A stretch of 64,000 nt of DNA. Source: Isoetes taiwanensis (Eukaryota; Streptophyta; Lycopodiopsida; Isoetales; Isoetaceae). The notes beneath the pieces are model-generated. The model worked only from the letters and a program-made list of their open reading frames with translations. It had not been told where the DNA came from and made no database searches. This document shows positions 23,443 through 32,929 of the stretch, in pieces (positions within the stretch are counted from its first letter, which is position 1; every line of letters begins with the position of its first letter). Location: the NCBI GenBank assembly GCA_021234155.1, contig JAJEKV010000026.1:5743368-5807367 (forward strand). The letters run 5' to 3'. Position numbers and translations under genes: made by a program.

Positions 23443-23474
23443 ACACCCTTTCATGCTTTTACCCACCCGGTTCA
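23443..23474 (-). repeat. right copy of inner inverted repeat
   Basis: On the - strand it reads GAACCGGGTGGGTAAAAGC followed by ATGAAAGGGTGT, the inverted partner of 7,423-7,449. Confidence 0.65.
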
Positions 23475-23737
23475 AGAATACTAAGGCATGAATATCGTAA
23501 GTTTAGGGAACAGCTGCAGCCTTCAATACGAATTCCGGATTCAAAATTATAGCAATCAATTCTGCCAACCTGCGTCCCATAGCGTTTTAGAGTCAGGGGA
23601 AGGAACGCCGCGTCGTTTGCAATCTGGCGTTCGAGCCTGAAGTCAACGCCTTTACCATTTTAAAAAAGAAGATAAGGTTTGAGAGAATGTACTTAATAGT
23701 GTTAATTTTGTACATGTATTGTAAATATATTTTTGGG

Positions 23738-23867
23738 GCTCTCGCTGTCCTACGTAACCCCCCGAGTGAATATGCACCCAAACCAAAGGGGGTTTAAGGG
23801 GGATTTTAATTTAAATGTGTGAAATGCAATGGTTTATGTTAATAATGTTAATGGTAGTTGTGTGTTG
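23738..23867 (-). repeat. right arm of 130-bp inverted repeat
   Basis: This is the inverted partner of 3,118-3,247. The outer end reads TGGTAGTTGTGTGTTG on the + strand. The next bases (ATTGTTATATTAA) show no duplication of the left flank. Confidence 0.85.
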
Positions 23868-24676
23868 ATTGTTATATTAAAAAAAATTTTACAAAATACT
23901 TGCTAGGGGCTCATCTAGCAAATACAAATACTCCAAAAACTAAACCTAGTTAGAATTTGAGACGTGGTCTGCCCTGGTTTTACCCAGGCCCAAAACTTTA
24001 ACCTGGCAGAAAGAAATACTTAAGCAAAGTTACCCAGATACTGTGTAGTTGCATCCATTGAGAGGATGTTCCAAGTAGGGAGCTGAGATTCCAAGCCCCA
24101 AATACCATGCAACACCAACTTAACGGATTAGAAAAGATCCTTCATTTATTTGATTTTTATCGACTTCCACCAAGGTCCCAAGTATAAGAAGGCAGAGATT
24201 TTTACCTCAAAATACTTGTTCCCAAAGTAGCATAAGTCATGACAATTCATAATAAATATCATAAGCTTATAATTATAATTGTTATTAAGGCCAGTCAAAA
24301 GCAGACCAATTCTAAAATAGCTAAGAACAAAGACCCTGTCATGTCTATCACAGGTTACCCAATGGTGTTAAACAAAGAACTTTTCTTAGTGTAGGTCTTT
24401 CCAGATCACAAAATTTTGGGCCCTTCGGGCCCTAACTAAATTAAACATAGTTAAACCTTATGGGTCTAAATATTAATTACTAAAAAGCACAATAACATCA
24501 AGACAAACAAATTATTTCCATTGCACACCAAGAGCCGCCCAAATATACGCAAACAAACTGTTATAAAATGGGCAAAAACAACAATAACATCATAAGGTTT
24601 ACTGAAGGGGGGCATGACGCCCAACATAAAGCCAGTACCACTCAAAGAACATGATCATTTTATACAGAGGCTGCCT
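23868..24676. other. unassigned AT-rich sequence
   Basis: No gene is supported. A CAAAATACT...CTAG phrase at about 23,891-23,906 resembles the sequence flanking the Helitron 1 end (3,355-3,370), but the similarity is too short to interpret. Confidence 0.4.
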
Positions 24677-24685
24677 CTTTTGAAA

Positions 24686-25386
24686 CGGGGGTTATGGTCT
24701 TTACAGCATTCTGGCACTGGCAGATTCTGATGCGCAGAATGGGCAATTGGATGCGGGCTATGCTGCCACCCTGTGGGATGCCTCTACTCTTGCAAAGCCC
24801 AAGACAGAGCACTATCACGCTCAGATTAATCCCGGCCTTGAGCATGGACCCCATCGGTACTTGAAAGCACACATCTCTGTGAAGAAACGGAGAGCTATTG
24901 CCGCCATAAGGACGGGTTCCCATTACCTCAGAATTGAGACAGGTCGCTGGGGGGTGAATGGCGGGCACGGGATCCCCAGGGAGGAGAGGATATGTCGGTG
25001 TTGTGAGATGCACGTGATAGAGGATGAGCACCATGCCCTCCAGCGGTGCCCAGCATATGCCCATGTCCGAGCAGTGCACACTGATCTTAGATGCTCTGAC
25101 ACACCGCTACATCAGTTACTCGCATCACCTATGGTAGCGCGACTAGGAGCTTACATCCTCCAGATTTCGGCCGTCAGACTTGCTCTTCTGGGGCATGGTA
25201 TTTGAGAGCCTACTGTTGGGGTTTTTCCTCCCAAGTAGGGGTTTTTTCATCCCGGTAGTAGGGTTCTACTGTACAGTTACATTGTTTGTTTTTGGTGTTG
25301 GGGTTTTTGGCTTTTTTGCCTGTTCTGTGCCGTCTCATAGGCCTCTGGCCTCCGTGGACGTTAAAATAAACTTCCTTCCTTCCTTC
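24686..25386 (+). mobile_element. 5'-truncated LINE (copy A)
   Basis: The element has the C-terminal end of a LINE ORF2, a 3' UTR and a tail. The 3' end has the family box (CTCATAGGCCTCTGGCCTCC then GTGGACGTTAAAA), followed by (CTTC)n-type repeats. A 9-base CTTTTGAAA occurs on both sides (24,677-24,685 and 25,387-25,395), consistent with a target-site duplication. The element is about 700 bp, a normal length for a 5'-truncated insertion. Confidence 0.75.
24691..25205 (+). CDS. LINE ORF2 C-terminus with zinc-knuckle
   Basis: The frame is open from the truncation point to the stop at 25,203-25,205 and has no start of its own. It reads AATLWDASTLAKPKTEHYHA, then HISVKKRRAIAAIRTGSHYL, then RICRCCEMHVIEDEHHALQRCPAYAHVR. 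The CxxC...H....C pattern with IEDE.H.L..CP.Y matches the zinc-binding region found after the reverse transcriptase in many plant LINEs. The same segment is recognisable in frameshifted form in copy C (LWDVNALEQ..RHY and VIEDESHTL near 40,200-39,960). The frame has no stop, so this is the best preserved LINE coding piece in the window. Confidence 0.75.
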
Positions 25387-25639
25387 CTTTTGAAAAAGGC
25401 CAGACCACATTTTCTGGATGGAAACTCTCTGGCAGAACTCTGGAATAGATGATGTCCTGCTTGAAGGTTCTCATGTTTACTATATAAGCTAATATCATAG
25501 CATTAAATGAATCTCATGTTATTTATAATGCTAGATATTTATGGCTTCAAATTGTTGAGTAGCAATGCTCCTTTTTCCCAAAAAGGCTGCTGAAAATCCT
25601 GATGCCCACACCTGGAGCATTTTAAGAGCCTTATTATTC

Positions 25640-27299
25640 TAGAAAAGAATCAAAACAAGCCATTTGATAATTGTAACATACTTTTCTTCTGCTAAATCCT
25701 AAGAATAAAAACAGACGTGCTGATATGGACATACAGGACACTTGAAACACACGAAATATGGACATATAGGACACTTGAAACACACGAAATCCTGAACATA
25801 TGGACACTCTGGTTGCAGTAGTAAGAATCAAGCCTCAGAACTCAATGGACTTTGTTCAGGATGAAGAAAACAAACACAATGAGTACAACCTTTACTTCAA
25901 ATATCAACACGGAAAAGCTCACTAATACTTGACAAAGCATGCAAAGAGAAATACTATCAGTTAAGCAAATAATACAACACAATAGCAAGGTAAAAACATA
26001 CCTGTGGATCTGGATCTGCTACAGGTGCAGAATCAACCACACAACCTGTTCCAGAACAACGCCATATCTGTAAAGTGCAAACTTAGTGATCAACTAGTGG
26101 CAGCTTATGGAGTTTACTAAGTACAGCATACTTACGTGAGCCAACCTGTATTGCTGAAGGTATAAAAGAAAAGATGCTTTTCTTTACCATCATTGATTCC
26201 TCTGGCATTGTACCAATCTGCATATTTCTTGAGATGCTTCTGTTTGGATCCAAGCCACCCTAACAAGACCACTGTTGCTACCTCTTTGCCATGACCTTTT
26301 TCATCAATTTGTGCTTGTTTTACATCAAAAACACCACTTTGAAATAACAATGCAGCATCAAAGCTACATTGCCCAAAATGGGAATAGCCAGATGCAGCAA
26401 AAGCTCTTCTTGGAAAAGCTCATGAAGATGAAACCCCTCCTGCGGGTAGTATCCTTGAATGAATAACCGCTGAAACAACAGATGGCTATCCTGGCAATGA
26501 GAATGTGTCAACAATTGCTATATAATTACAACAATTACTCAAAGAGATTAGATGGAGTCTCTGCAAAGTCCAAAACTGTTCTTGTCCCAGAGAAATGTTG
26601 ATAATCCTGCACCAAACAAGCAGGTGGCAAAAATGTGAGAAACAAGAAACTTATATATTAGCGGGGGCCTATACTCTCCTAACATGTACACTAACCGTCC
26701 GTGACAAGAGAGAATGAAGTACATGGCCAAACTCGTGAAAAAGGTTTTCCAATTCCCAGTGTTATAACATCGGTGGAGCACAAGAGTTTGGTTTAGAGAA
26801 GTTGCAGACCAGTGCTATAGTAGGTTGACCAAAACAATACACAAGACACTTATTATCATGTTCGTATGTAACATTCATTGAAACGAAATGGTAGCATAAC
26901 CATATCGTTAGATTTTACTGTAACAGAAGTGAAACAAAATAGAGCTAAGTGATCATACCGGGAGTTGGTAGTCTGCTTCGGAAATCCGCCGACCACCTTT
27001 CAGGGCGAAGTGCGCACATCCAGGAAATTTTCCTTTTCATGCATAAAGATCAAGAAACATGTAGCCCAATGTGCCTTATGAACAAAACTTGTAGCCACAT
27101 TAAATCTTTACAAAGTTCACAAGTTTAGATTATGTCCTTAAACAGAGAAGGAAAAAGTGGTCACCTCATCCGGGTGCTGTAATGCCCATTTCTGGACATG
27201 CGGGTGCAAGCCTCGCCTGGAAACATTAGAATCTTGCTGCCCAGAAGAACCCAGCCTTGCCGTCCTCCTTGGCTCGACCGAGGCCTTTCCCAAACCCTA
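25640..27299 (-). pseudogene. TMEM53/DUF829-like hydrolase-fold gene, broken
   Basis: Exons on the - strand with splice sites: about 27,299-27,165 (GLHPHVQKWALQHPDE, donor GTGACC); about 27,030-26,959 (GRRISEADYQLP, donor GTATGA); 26,490-26,136 (acceptor TTGCCAG, donor GTAAGT); and 26,067-26,002 (acceptor TTTACAG, donor GTATGT). The third contains [32 protein letters not shown] and [14 protein letters not shown]; the fourth contains YGVVLEQ in one frame and GCVVDSAPVADPDPQ in another. LLGWLG, TFSNTGW and VVDSAP are hallmark phrases of the plant DUF829/TMEM53 family of predicted alpha/beta-hydrolase-fold proteins. Compared with that family, about 40 residues are missing between RGI and NDGKEKH and about 12 before GCVVDSAP. 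The frames do not join, so I call it a pseudogene. Confidence 0.6.
25723..25788. repeat. 33-bp tandem duplication
   Basis: ATATGGACATACAGGACACT and the next 13 bases are repeated directly with one mismatch, lying in the downstream part of the DUF829-like gene. Confidence 0.85.
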
Positions 27300-27303
27300 T
27301 GTT

Positions 27304-28460
27304 TTTTTTTTCACGAGAAAAGGTCTTTCATTATAAGCCCTTGGATCTTTTTGAATTAAAAGAGGGCTTTCTTTGTAAGCCCTCCTGCAAAAACTTGGTG
27401 CACTCTAGATGTACTGATTAGTATGTCTCGTGCAATACGCCCATGAAATCATATGAAAACCATGCCAAAAAGCGTACAAAATCACAAAAAAAAACCCCTG
27501 TTATAATGCTACATATTGAAATGCAACGCATTATCAAAGCATATATATCTTTATCAGTAAAGAACAAAGTGAAGAACCGTATTTGGGTTCATTATCTTCA
27601 GATTAGCACTTATATATAACTCATTTAGCGAGTGGTTTTGCTCTGGTGGACAATATGCATATTAAAAATATGGGGATTAGATATACAACTTCCCCCTCTT
27701 ATCCAACGGCCACGTTTAAAACTTAGGAGATGAGCGACAACTCGATGTACAGATCTGAGGCATTTGAAATCGCATTTCGGCATGGACCAGTGGTTTAAAT
27801 GCGGAAACAAATGACTTGAACCCACAATATCATGGTTAGGAGCAAATTTTCCTTGGTGTTGTGGAGTGTCTGCTATGGTGTAAAGAATTCTTTTGCGGCT
27901 TCCCAAATCTCGACCTCTGATGTAAACAAGGCCATTTTGTAGTCTTGATGATGCTTTTGCTCTATTATTTACTGCTTTGTTAATCGTTGATTTTGCTGCT
28001 CAATCTCTTGCTTTGTTACATTTTTAAGCTGAGTTTAAGGGTGGCTCCCCATTAGCATCGTACCCGAGTTTCATACTACACCATGTACATAATCACAAGC
28101 ATAACAATGCAGACCATTAACCATTTCTTAAATGACTTTTGGCGATAGAATAGCAAATGCCTAGAAAGCTTTGAGATAGCCGGTTTGAATATGTAAGAGA
28201 ATTGAAATGACTCAGTTTTTCAGATGCAATGGCTCAAGTTTTCCACTAGAAGTAATTGGGAATGGCAAATCCTATAGAGGGGATTGCCATGGTGTGTGTG
28301 AAAGACCCTAATGAAGATGGGCCCTAAAGTGTAGAAGGGATGATTACGAGTGTGCAAAATTGAAAGTGCCAAGTGGCTATACGGTACAAGAATGAAAGAA
28401 TTTGCCACCTATGGAAAATACTCCAGGGCCACGGAAAAGATTCGGAACGGCACCAAGATC
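27304..28460. other. unassigned sequence upstream of oleosin
   Basis: No gene is supported. The segment near 27,660-27,910 has a coding-like - frame with no recognised family. The rest is AT-rich and may hold distal promoter sequence of the oleosin gene. Confidence 0.4.
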
Positions 28461-28466
28461 AAGAAA

Positions 28467-28475
28467 ATGCATGCA
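28467..28475 (+). promoter_or_regulatory. RY element (CATGCA)
   Basis: ATGCATGCA contains the RY core CATGCA, the binding site for B3-domain regulators of the ABI3/FUS3/LEC2 type that drive seed and embryo oil-body genes. It lies about 175 bp upstream of the oleosin ATG. Binding is inferred from the motif alone. Confidence 0.5.
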
Positions 28476-28500
28476 GGAGACCTAAAAATAGCGCGCAATG

Positions 28501-28508
28501 GCCACGTT
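28501..28508 (-). promoter_or_regulatory. ABRE (ACGTGGC)
   Basis: The - strand reads AACGTGGC, an exact match to the abscisic-acid response element core ACGTGGC bound by ABI5-type bZIP factors. It lies 26 bp from the RY element, the usual pairing in desiccation and storage promoters. A TA-rich stretch (CCTAAAAATAG, 28,481-28,491) could serve as a TATA-like box. Confidence 0.5.
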
Positions 28509-28644
28509 ACATTGCTTTGAATCTACATAAGTATCTGCATTGCAAGCTCCACTCCAGAATCGGAATCTCCATCGCGGTCGTGAATCTGCATCTGTGGATT
28601 GCATTCTTCATTCCGGAATCAGATTGAAGCTTAGAGCTTAGGCT

Positions 28645-29139
28645 ATGGCGGAGCAGGGGCGCAGGGCAGTGGGGCGGATGCAGGAAACAGGCGCCAGAGC
28701 ACAGGAGCAGGCCGAGGGAGTTTTGCAAAAGGCCTGGCAGAAGGCCCCTAATTCTCGCCAAGTAGTCGGCCTTGTTACTCTTCTTACCGCCGCTGGAATC
28801 GCCCTAGGTATTGGCGGTATGTTGCTTGTCGGAACTATCATAGCCTTTGTTGTCGGAACCCCTGTTTTCCTCTTCTTTAGCCCTGTGCTTGTTCCCATAG
28901 GCATAGTGCTTTTTCTGATCTCTGCAGGGGTCTTGTCTTTTGGAGGTGTTTTAGCTGCTACTCTCTCTTTCTTAGGCTGGGTTTACAAATATTTCAAAGG
29001 TAGGCATCCCATTGGATCTGATAGCGTTGATGCTGCTAAACATAGACTTGTAGATGCTGCATCTCATGCTAAAGAAAGGGCTCAGGAGATGACTGGATAT
29101 CTGCAGCATAAGGCTACTGAGGCTGCACCTGGAGCTTAA
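28645..29139 (+). CDS. oleosin
   Basis: Oleosins coat oil bodies and keep them small and separate in seeds, spores and pollen. The single exon runs from ATG 28,645 (MAEQGRRAVGRMQETGARAQ) to TAA 29,137, giving 164 residues, normal for the family. The N-terminal 40 residues or so are amphipathic. A long hydrophobic hairpin follows (about residues 40-115: LVTLLTAAGIALGIGGMLLV through LSFGGVLAATLSFLGWVYKY). Its turn holds the proline knot, TPVFLFFSPVLVPIGIV, matching the PX5SPX3P pattern that defines oleosins. The C-terminus is amphipathic with DAAKHRLVDAASHAKERAQE, as in oleosins with a C-terminal helix. The frame is intact, with RY and ABRE motifs upstream. This is the only ordinary, apparently functional gene in the window. 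Confidence 0.96.
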   Translation: MAEQGRRAVGRMQETGARAQEQAEGVLQKAWQKAPNSRQVVGLVTLLTAAGIALGIGGMLLVGTIIAFVVGTPVFLFFSPVLVPIGIVLFLISAGVLSFGGVLAATLSFLGWVYKYFKGRHPIGSDSVDAAKHRLVDAASHAKERAQEMTGYLQHKATEAAPGA

Positions 29140-29582
29140 ACACTAGAAGGAAGTTTTTACTGCAGTGGCAACACTGAGTTCCAAGTGAAATAAGCAGGGA
29201 GTTTGTTATAATAATAAGTTTCATTTGCAAGCAATCCCTATGCTATCCTGCAGTAATAATATGCTGTGTAATGTTCAATGGATGTAATATGGCGAGGGTT
29301 TATTCAATGGAATTTCTTGTATTGATTAATTTTGTAGGCACGAAATTGCAGATACCTAAGCAAATTTTTTTACGTTTTTTGTGGGTGCACTACATCCTTG
29401 TAGTGTAGTGTTGTCTAAGCCACTGTTTTGTGCAACTTATTTGTCAATTTCACACTCTTGAAAGATCCGTCAATTTCACTCTCCTTCCAATTTCACTATC
29501 TGAAATGTAGATCATTCATTTGGGAATGGTATCCTCCATGTAGTAGACCATCCATTAGGAATCGTATCCTCCATCAAGAGGT
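29140..29582. other. oleosin 3' flank
   Basis: This is probably the 3' UTR followed by intergenic sequence. AT-rich stretches with AATAAG and AATAAT words (29,213-29,262) could act as plant polyadenylation signals. A short direct repeat, GAATSGTATCCTCCAT, occurs near 29,524 and 29,560. Confidence 0.5.
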
Positions 29583-29730
29583 ATTTTAATCCGTTTGTCC
29601 GAATAGCTGGCAGCTTTTTGGTTCTTTGATAATTTTAGTATTCTTTACTAGGAATCATTTTAATCCGTTTGTTCGAATAGTTGGCATCTTTTTTGTTCTT
29701 TGATAATTTTAGTCTTCTTTGGTAAGAATC
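29583..29730. repeat. 74-bp tandem duplication
   Basis: Two adjacent copies (29,583-29,656 and 29,657-29,730) start with ATTTTAATCCGTTTG and end with AGAATC or GGAATC. They differ at about ten positions, so the duplication is not recent. Confidence 0.9.
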
Positions 29731-31027
29731 ATTTGTGAAAATAATTGGCCTCTTAAGAAACAAGGTGTTGCGCACGAAGGGTTGCCCTCCATGGCCGGAG
29801 GGTGAAATGGATAGTATAAATAATAGAAACGTTAAATGATTTAAGCTCATTGCATAAGAGCGACAATACCAATAGGAATTGTTGAGATAATAACCCCTGC
29901 CACAGGAATAAACGATGATAAGATCCTAAGCAAAATGGTGCAGAGGGATATTCTAGCATATACACTTTCTTATACTGGTCTATAACCAACAATCACTTAT
30001 GATGGATAATGCATGGATTATAATACCAGTTTTCACATAGCCCGCATTAAAGCTGTGAGTATAGAATCAGATAGCCACGAATAAGCACGAATAACCACGA
30101 ATAGGAACTGTAAAATGTATAAACATGAAATCTATATGATTACATAATACAAATGACAGTATGTTTTTTATTTACATCAAAGTCAAAAACAAAGGATTCA
30201 AGTATCCATATAATACACTAAGGTACTACTAATCTTGGGCTATTCCTCCCATTCAGTTTTGGCTGCAGCCATCGGATGTACTTGAATTCTCAACAAATAT
30301 GCCTTTTCTATAAAATGCCATGGAACGATTGTACATGAGTGGCATTTTGTGTACGCATTTCGTGGGTTTATTTATAGGCTCATGTATCCAATTTTTGCAA
30401 CAAAAGACCAAAAAGACAATGCTGCTTTGAAAATCTGAAGGGCCAAATATAAGCACATTCGAATAAGTATATAACCTTGAATTCTGGGTTTTCTTAAACA
30501 AAATGCTAAAATGTACTTGTTTCGACAAACCTTTTTCAAGTATGGTTATTACACATGCATCCTATAGAGAATACAGATTGTAAAACTTGGGTAAAAAGCT
30601 TGTTTCTATTTTTCATAAAGTTTTCACTGGCTTAACACCGATTAAGGACTGCTTACAAGTTTCTCTTTCATTTGTAACAAAAAAGCTTACCATCTTTGGC
30701 TTTCGTCAGCCATGTGCTTCTGGAACAATCCAGAAAATTTTTTGTTTTGGTCAATTCAAGGTAAGCATATCCGAAACAATTTGGCTTTGGAGCTTAAGTT
30801 GGCATGGCAACTTTAAGCTCGTGCCACAAACTCCACCAAGATGATCATACAATAAAAATCATTTTCAAGAAGACTAAAGAATAAGCAATTTACCACAGCG
30901 CATGTGTAGCCTCCTCATGTTGCCTTTTCTCTGCGCGCCCGTAATCCTTATTCTCACATAACACTGAGCTTCATGATACCAACTGAATCTTCTTTCTTAT
31001 TTTTGGATAGTGTTGGTATTTGTGCCC
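29731..31027. other. unassigned sequence
   Basis: No gene is supported. A short ATAACCACGAATAAGCACGA-type microrepeat is at about 30,070-30,105. A - strand frame at 30,253-30,528 ends in a tidy-looking C-terminus but resembles nothing I know. Confidence 0.4.
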
Positions 31028-31063
31028 GGGAACGCCGCATGTAACGCCGCATGCGGCGTTCCC
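31028..31063. repeat. GC-rich perfect inverted repeat
   Basis: GGGAACGCCGCAT (31,028-31,040) is exactly complementary to ATGCGGCGTTCCC (31,051-31,063), with a 10-base loop. The loop and right arm also form the palindrome ACGCCGCATGCGGCGT. It stands out in AT-rich surroundings. Confidence 0.85.
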
Positions 31064-31819
31064 TTTGCCCCTTATGGGACGCGTGCGCTATTCCCTGCAA
31101 ATTTTGAATTTTATTCAAACCTTGCTTCCTATCTCTCAAATACCGAGAGCACCTGGAGTGGCGTTTCCTGTCTCACGGTCGACAACCTGGAGTGGCGCTT
31201 GAAGCTTTCTCCTTCTAAGGTTATGGATGCAGCTGCAAGTTACAGTTTTTGAAAAATGCTTTTTGCTCTTTCTGATATGAAAACTGCAGGTTATTGCTTC
31301 ATCTTTGCGTTGTCTATGCCCGGCTGTTGTCTGTGCCCGGCTAATCCTGCAGGATTCCTCTGCTCCGTTTCCCATAGTTTCAAAACAAGGCGGCAGAGCT
31401 TCATCCAGCAACAGCTCCAGGCACACACCACATCCGGCAGCATGCAAATCTTCCTTTCTGCTATTCTGCTAGAGGTGATTCCTTAGGATCCTTCTGCCAC
31501 AGAGCTGGTGATGTGCAAACTGTTCTGGTAGGTATTTCGTTGATGGCAAGATTTTGTATCTTATCTATATTCAAGCGGTTTGGTTTGCATCTTAACTGGT
31601 TTTGCAGTGTGCAGTAGATTCAAGACTTCCATAGGTGATTCGTTTGGTGCAGAGCTTCGGTGCTTACCACTTTGGAGTACTTTTGCATAAGTACTTCTCC
31701 TTCCTTATGTTATCTCTTCCTCCGCCAAAAATGCCGGAAGCAGGTTAATCGGGCAGAAGCAAGATACCTCCTCAAAATTGACAAAGTGGCAGTAGGCAGC
31801 AGCAGCTCCGGCAATATTA

Positions 31820-32190
31820 AATTTCCGCGCTTCTTTCCAAACAGAACGTGGTTTTTCCAGTCTCTATTCTCTTCCACTGTAGTTTCAGAGACTTGCAGCT
31901 TGCAGTTGTTAGAGCCCCTAGATAGCAGAAGGGCTGGAGTTTCAACAGCTGCTTTAGGTAAATTGATTTCTGAAAATATGTCATCTCTTTCCAGAGCCCA
32001 TTTTTTCAAGAAAAGCAACCCAAGGAGGCCTGCATTCTTACTTCTGCTGCCACACTCCTCTAAGCTAATTTCGTTGCATGGCTTGCAGTTGTCATATCCC
32101 AGATAGCACAGGGCTGGAGCTTCAACGGTTGCAAAGCCACGGTTTTTTCTGCCGCTTTCTTGCAAGGTAAGGTTTTCAGTAAATCTATTC
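31820..32190. repeat. duplicated segment of about 185 bp
   Basis: GCTTGCAGTTGT then AGATAGCA and GGGCTGGAG(T/C)TTCAAC occur in the same order at about 31,897-31,950 and 32,082-32,133. Weaker similarity extends on both sides. The long open frame on the - strand here (31,710-32,165) reads through both copies and shows the same internal repeat, so it is probably not a real protein. Confidence 0.65.
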
Positions 32191-32925
32191 TTTGTATATG
32201 TTTACTTGCTCTGAATCCCATGAGAAATATGGAGGCAAGCCACTTGGTTTGCTTCAACTTTAGTTGCAAAATCATAGTTTTGATTGGTAAGGTTTATGAT
32301 AACACATCCACTTTCTCTAAATTCATGTGTTTTTGGTCTGACACAGAAACGACAAGGTTTAACTTCAGTTAATTTGCTCTACCATGTTGTGTAGCCATGA
32401 GCAACAATGAAGCTACCATGCGAGATAATAGAAAACATCATCCTGTTCTTTCTTTTGCAATTTTTCTGAAATTTTGCTTTGAAATACAACAAGGCAGATC
32501 TTATGGTCGTAATTGCTCCTGATTAATGTGATCATTGGATATTCCTTTTGCTGCATTTGCAAATTCAGAAGAGCACAAGATAAGAAGCATCAGCATTTGA
32601 TTTGTTTTCAGAACGTGAAATGGGAGATGGTTCAGTTTCTCAAGCTTAAGTCCTTGGTTCAAAATGCAACAAAGCTTCTTGAAGCTTTTGATGCATCTAA
32701 AAGACTAAGGCACATTCTGGCGCTTTTCTTGCAAACGTCGGACATAGCACTTTTCTTGCAAACATGAGTAGAAACATCGCATTTTTTTGCCCAGTTGAGT
32801 TGGATCTTCCCAAGTTTGTCAGCTGGGTCTTATTTTCGCCAAGACTGGGCCAGTTCTTGGAAATGTGAGTACGTTGCATTGGTCGTCTCAGCAGGGCCTG
32901 ATGTTCCTAAAATTAATGAAGACGT
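32191..32925. other. unassigned sequence
   Basis: No gene is supported. CTTTTCTTGCAAACRT is repeated at about 32,722 and 32,749. Confidence 0.4.
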
Positions 32926-32929
32926 TTGT

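Larger units (their letters stand above)
3118..23867. mobile_element. composite TIR-like element with two convergent genes
   Basis: The interval is bounded by inverted 130-bp arms (3,118-3,247 and 23,738-23,867) with about 7 mismatches. Inside lie a second inverted pair (7,423-7,449 and 23,443-23,474), gene A on + and gene B on -, which converge with about 340 bp between their ends, and GTACAT arrays. Two Helitron 3' ends lie within (3,367 and 19,957). On the right, the outer arm is about 530 bp from the gene B start. On the left, the outer arm is 4.5 kb from the gene A start, which fits a Helitron insertion of several kb on that side. No clear target-site duplication is visible at 3,117/23,868, so the exact ends and the superfamily stay open. 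An alternative is that the arms are two independent copies of a short dispersed repeat. Confidence 0.55.

Noticed and set aside
3118-23867. Reading the outer arms as LTRs of a retrotransposon
   Set aside because: The arms are inverted, not direct, only 130 bp long, and no polyprotein, primer-binding site or polypurine tract is visible between them.
3118-23867. A Maverick/Polinton interpretation of the large inverted-end element
   Set aside because: Nothing resembling a protein-primed DNA polymerase, retroviral-type integrase, packaging ATPase or capsid protein is readable in either strand.
31710-32165. 151-residue open frame on -
   Set aside because: It reads through a duplicated DNA segment and shows the same internal repeat. 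It has no family resemblance, and both strands are open here.
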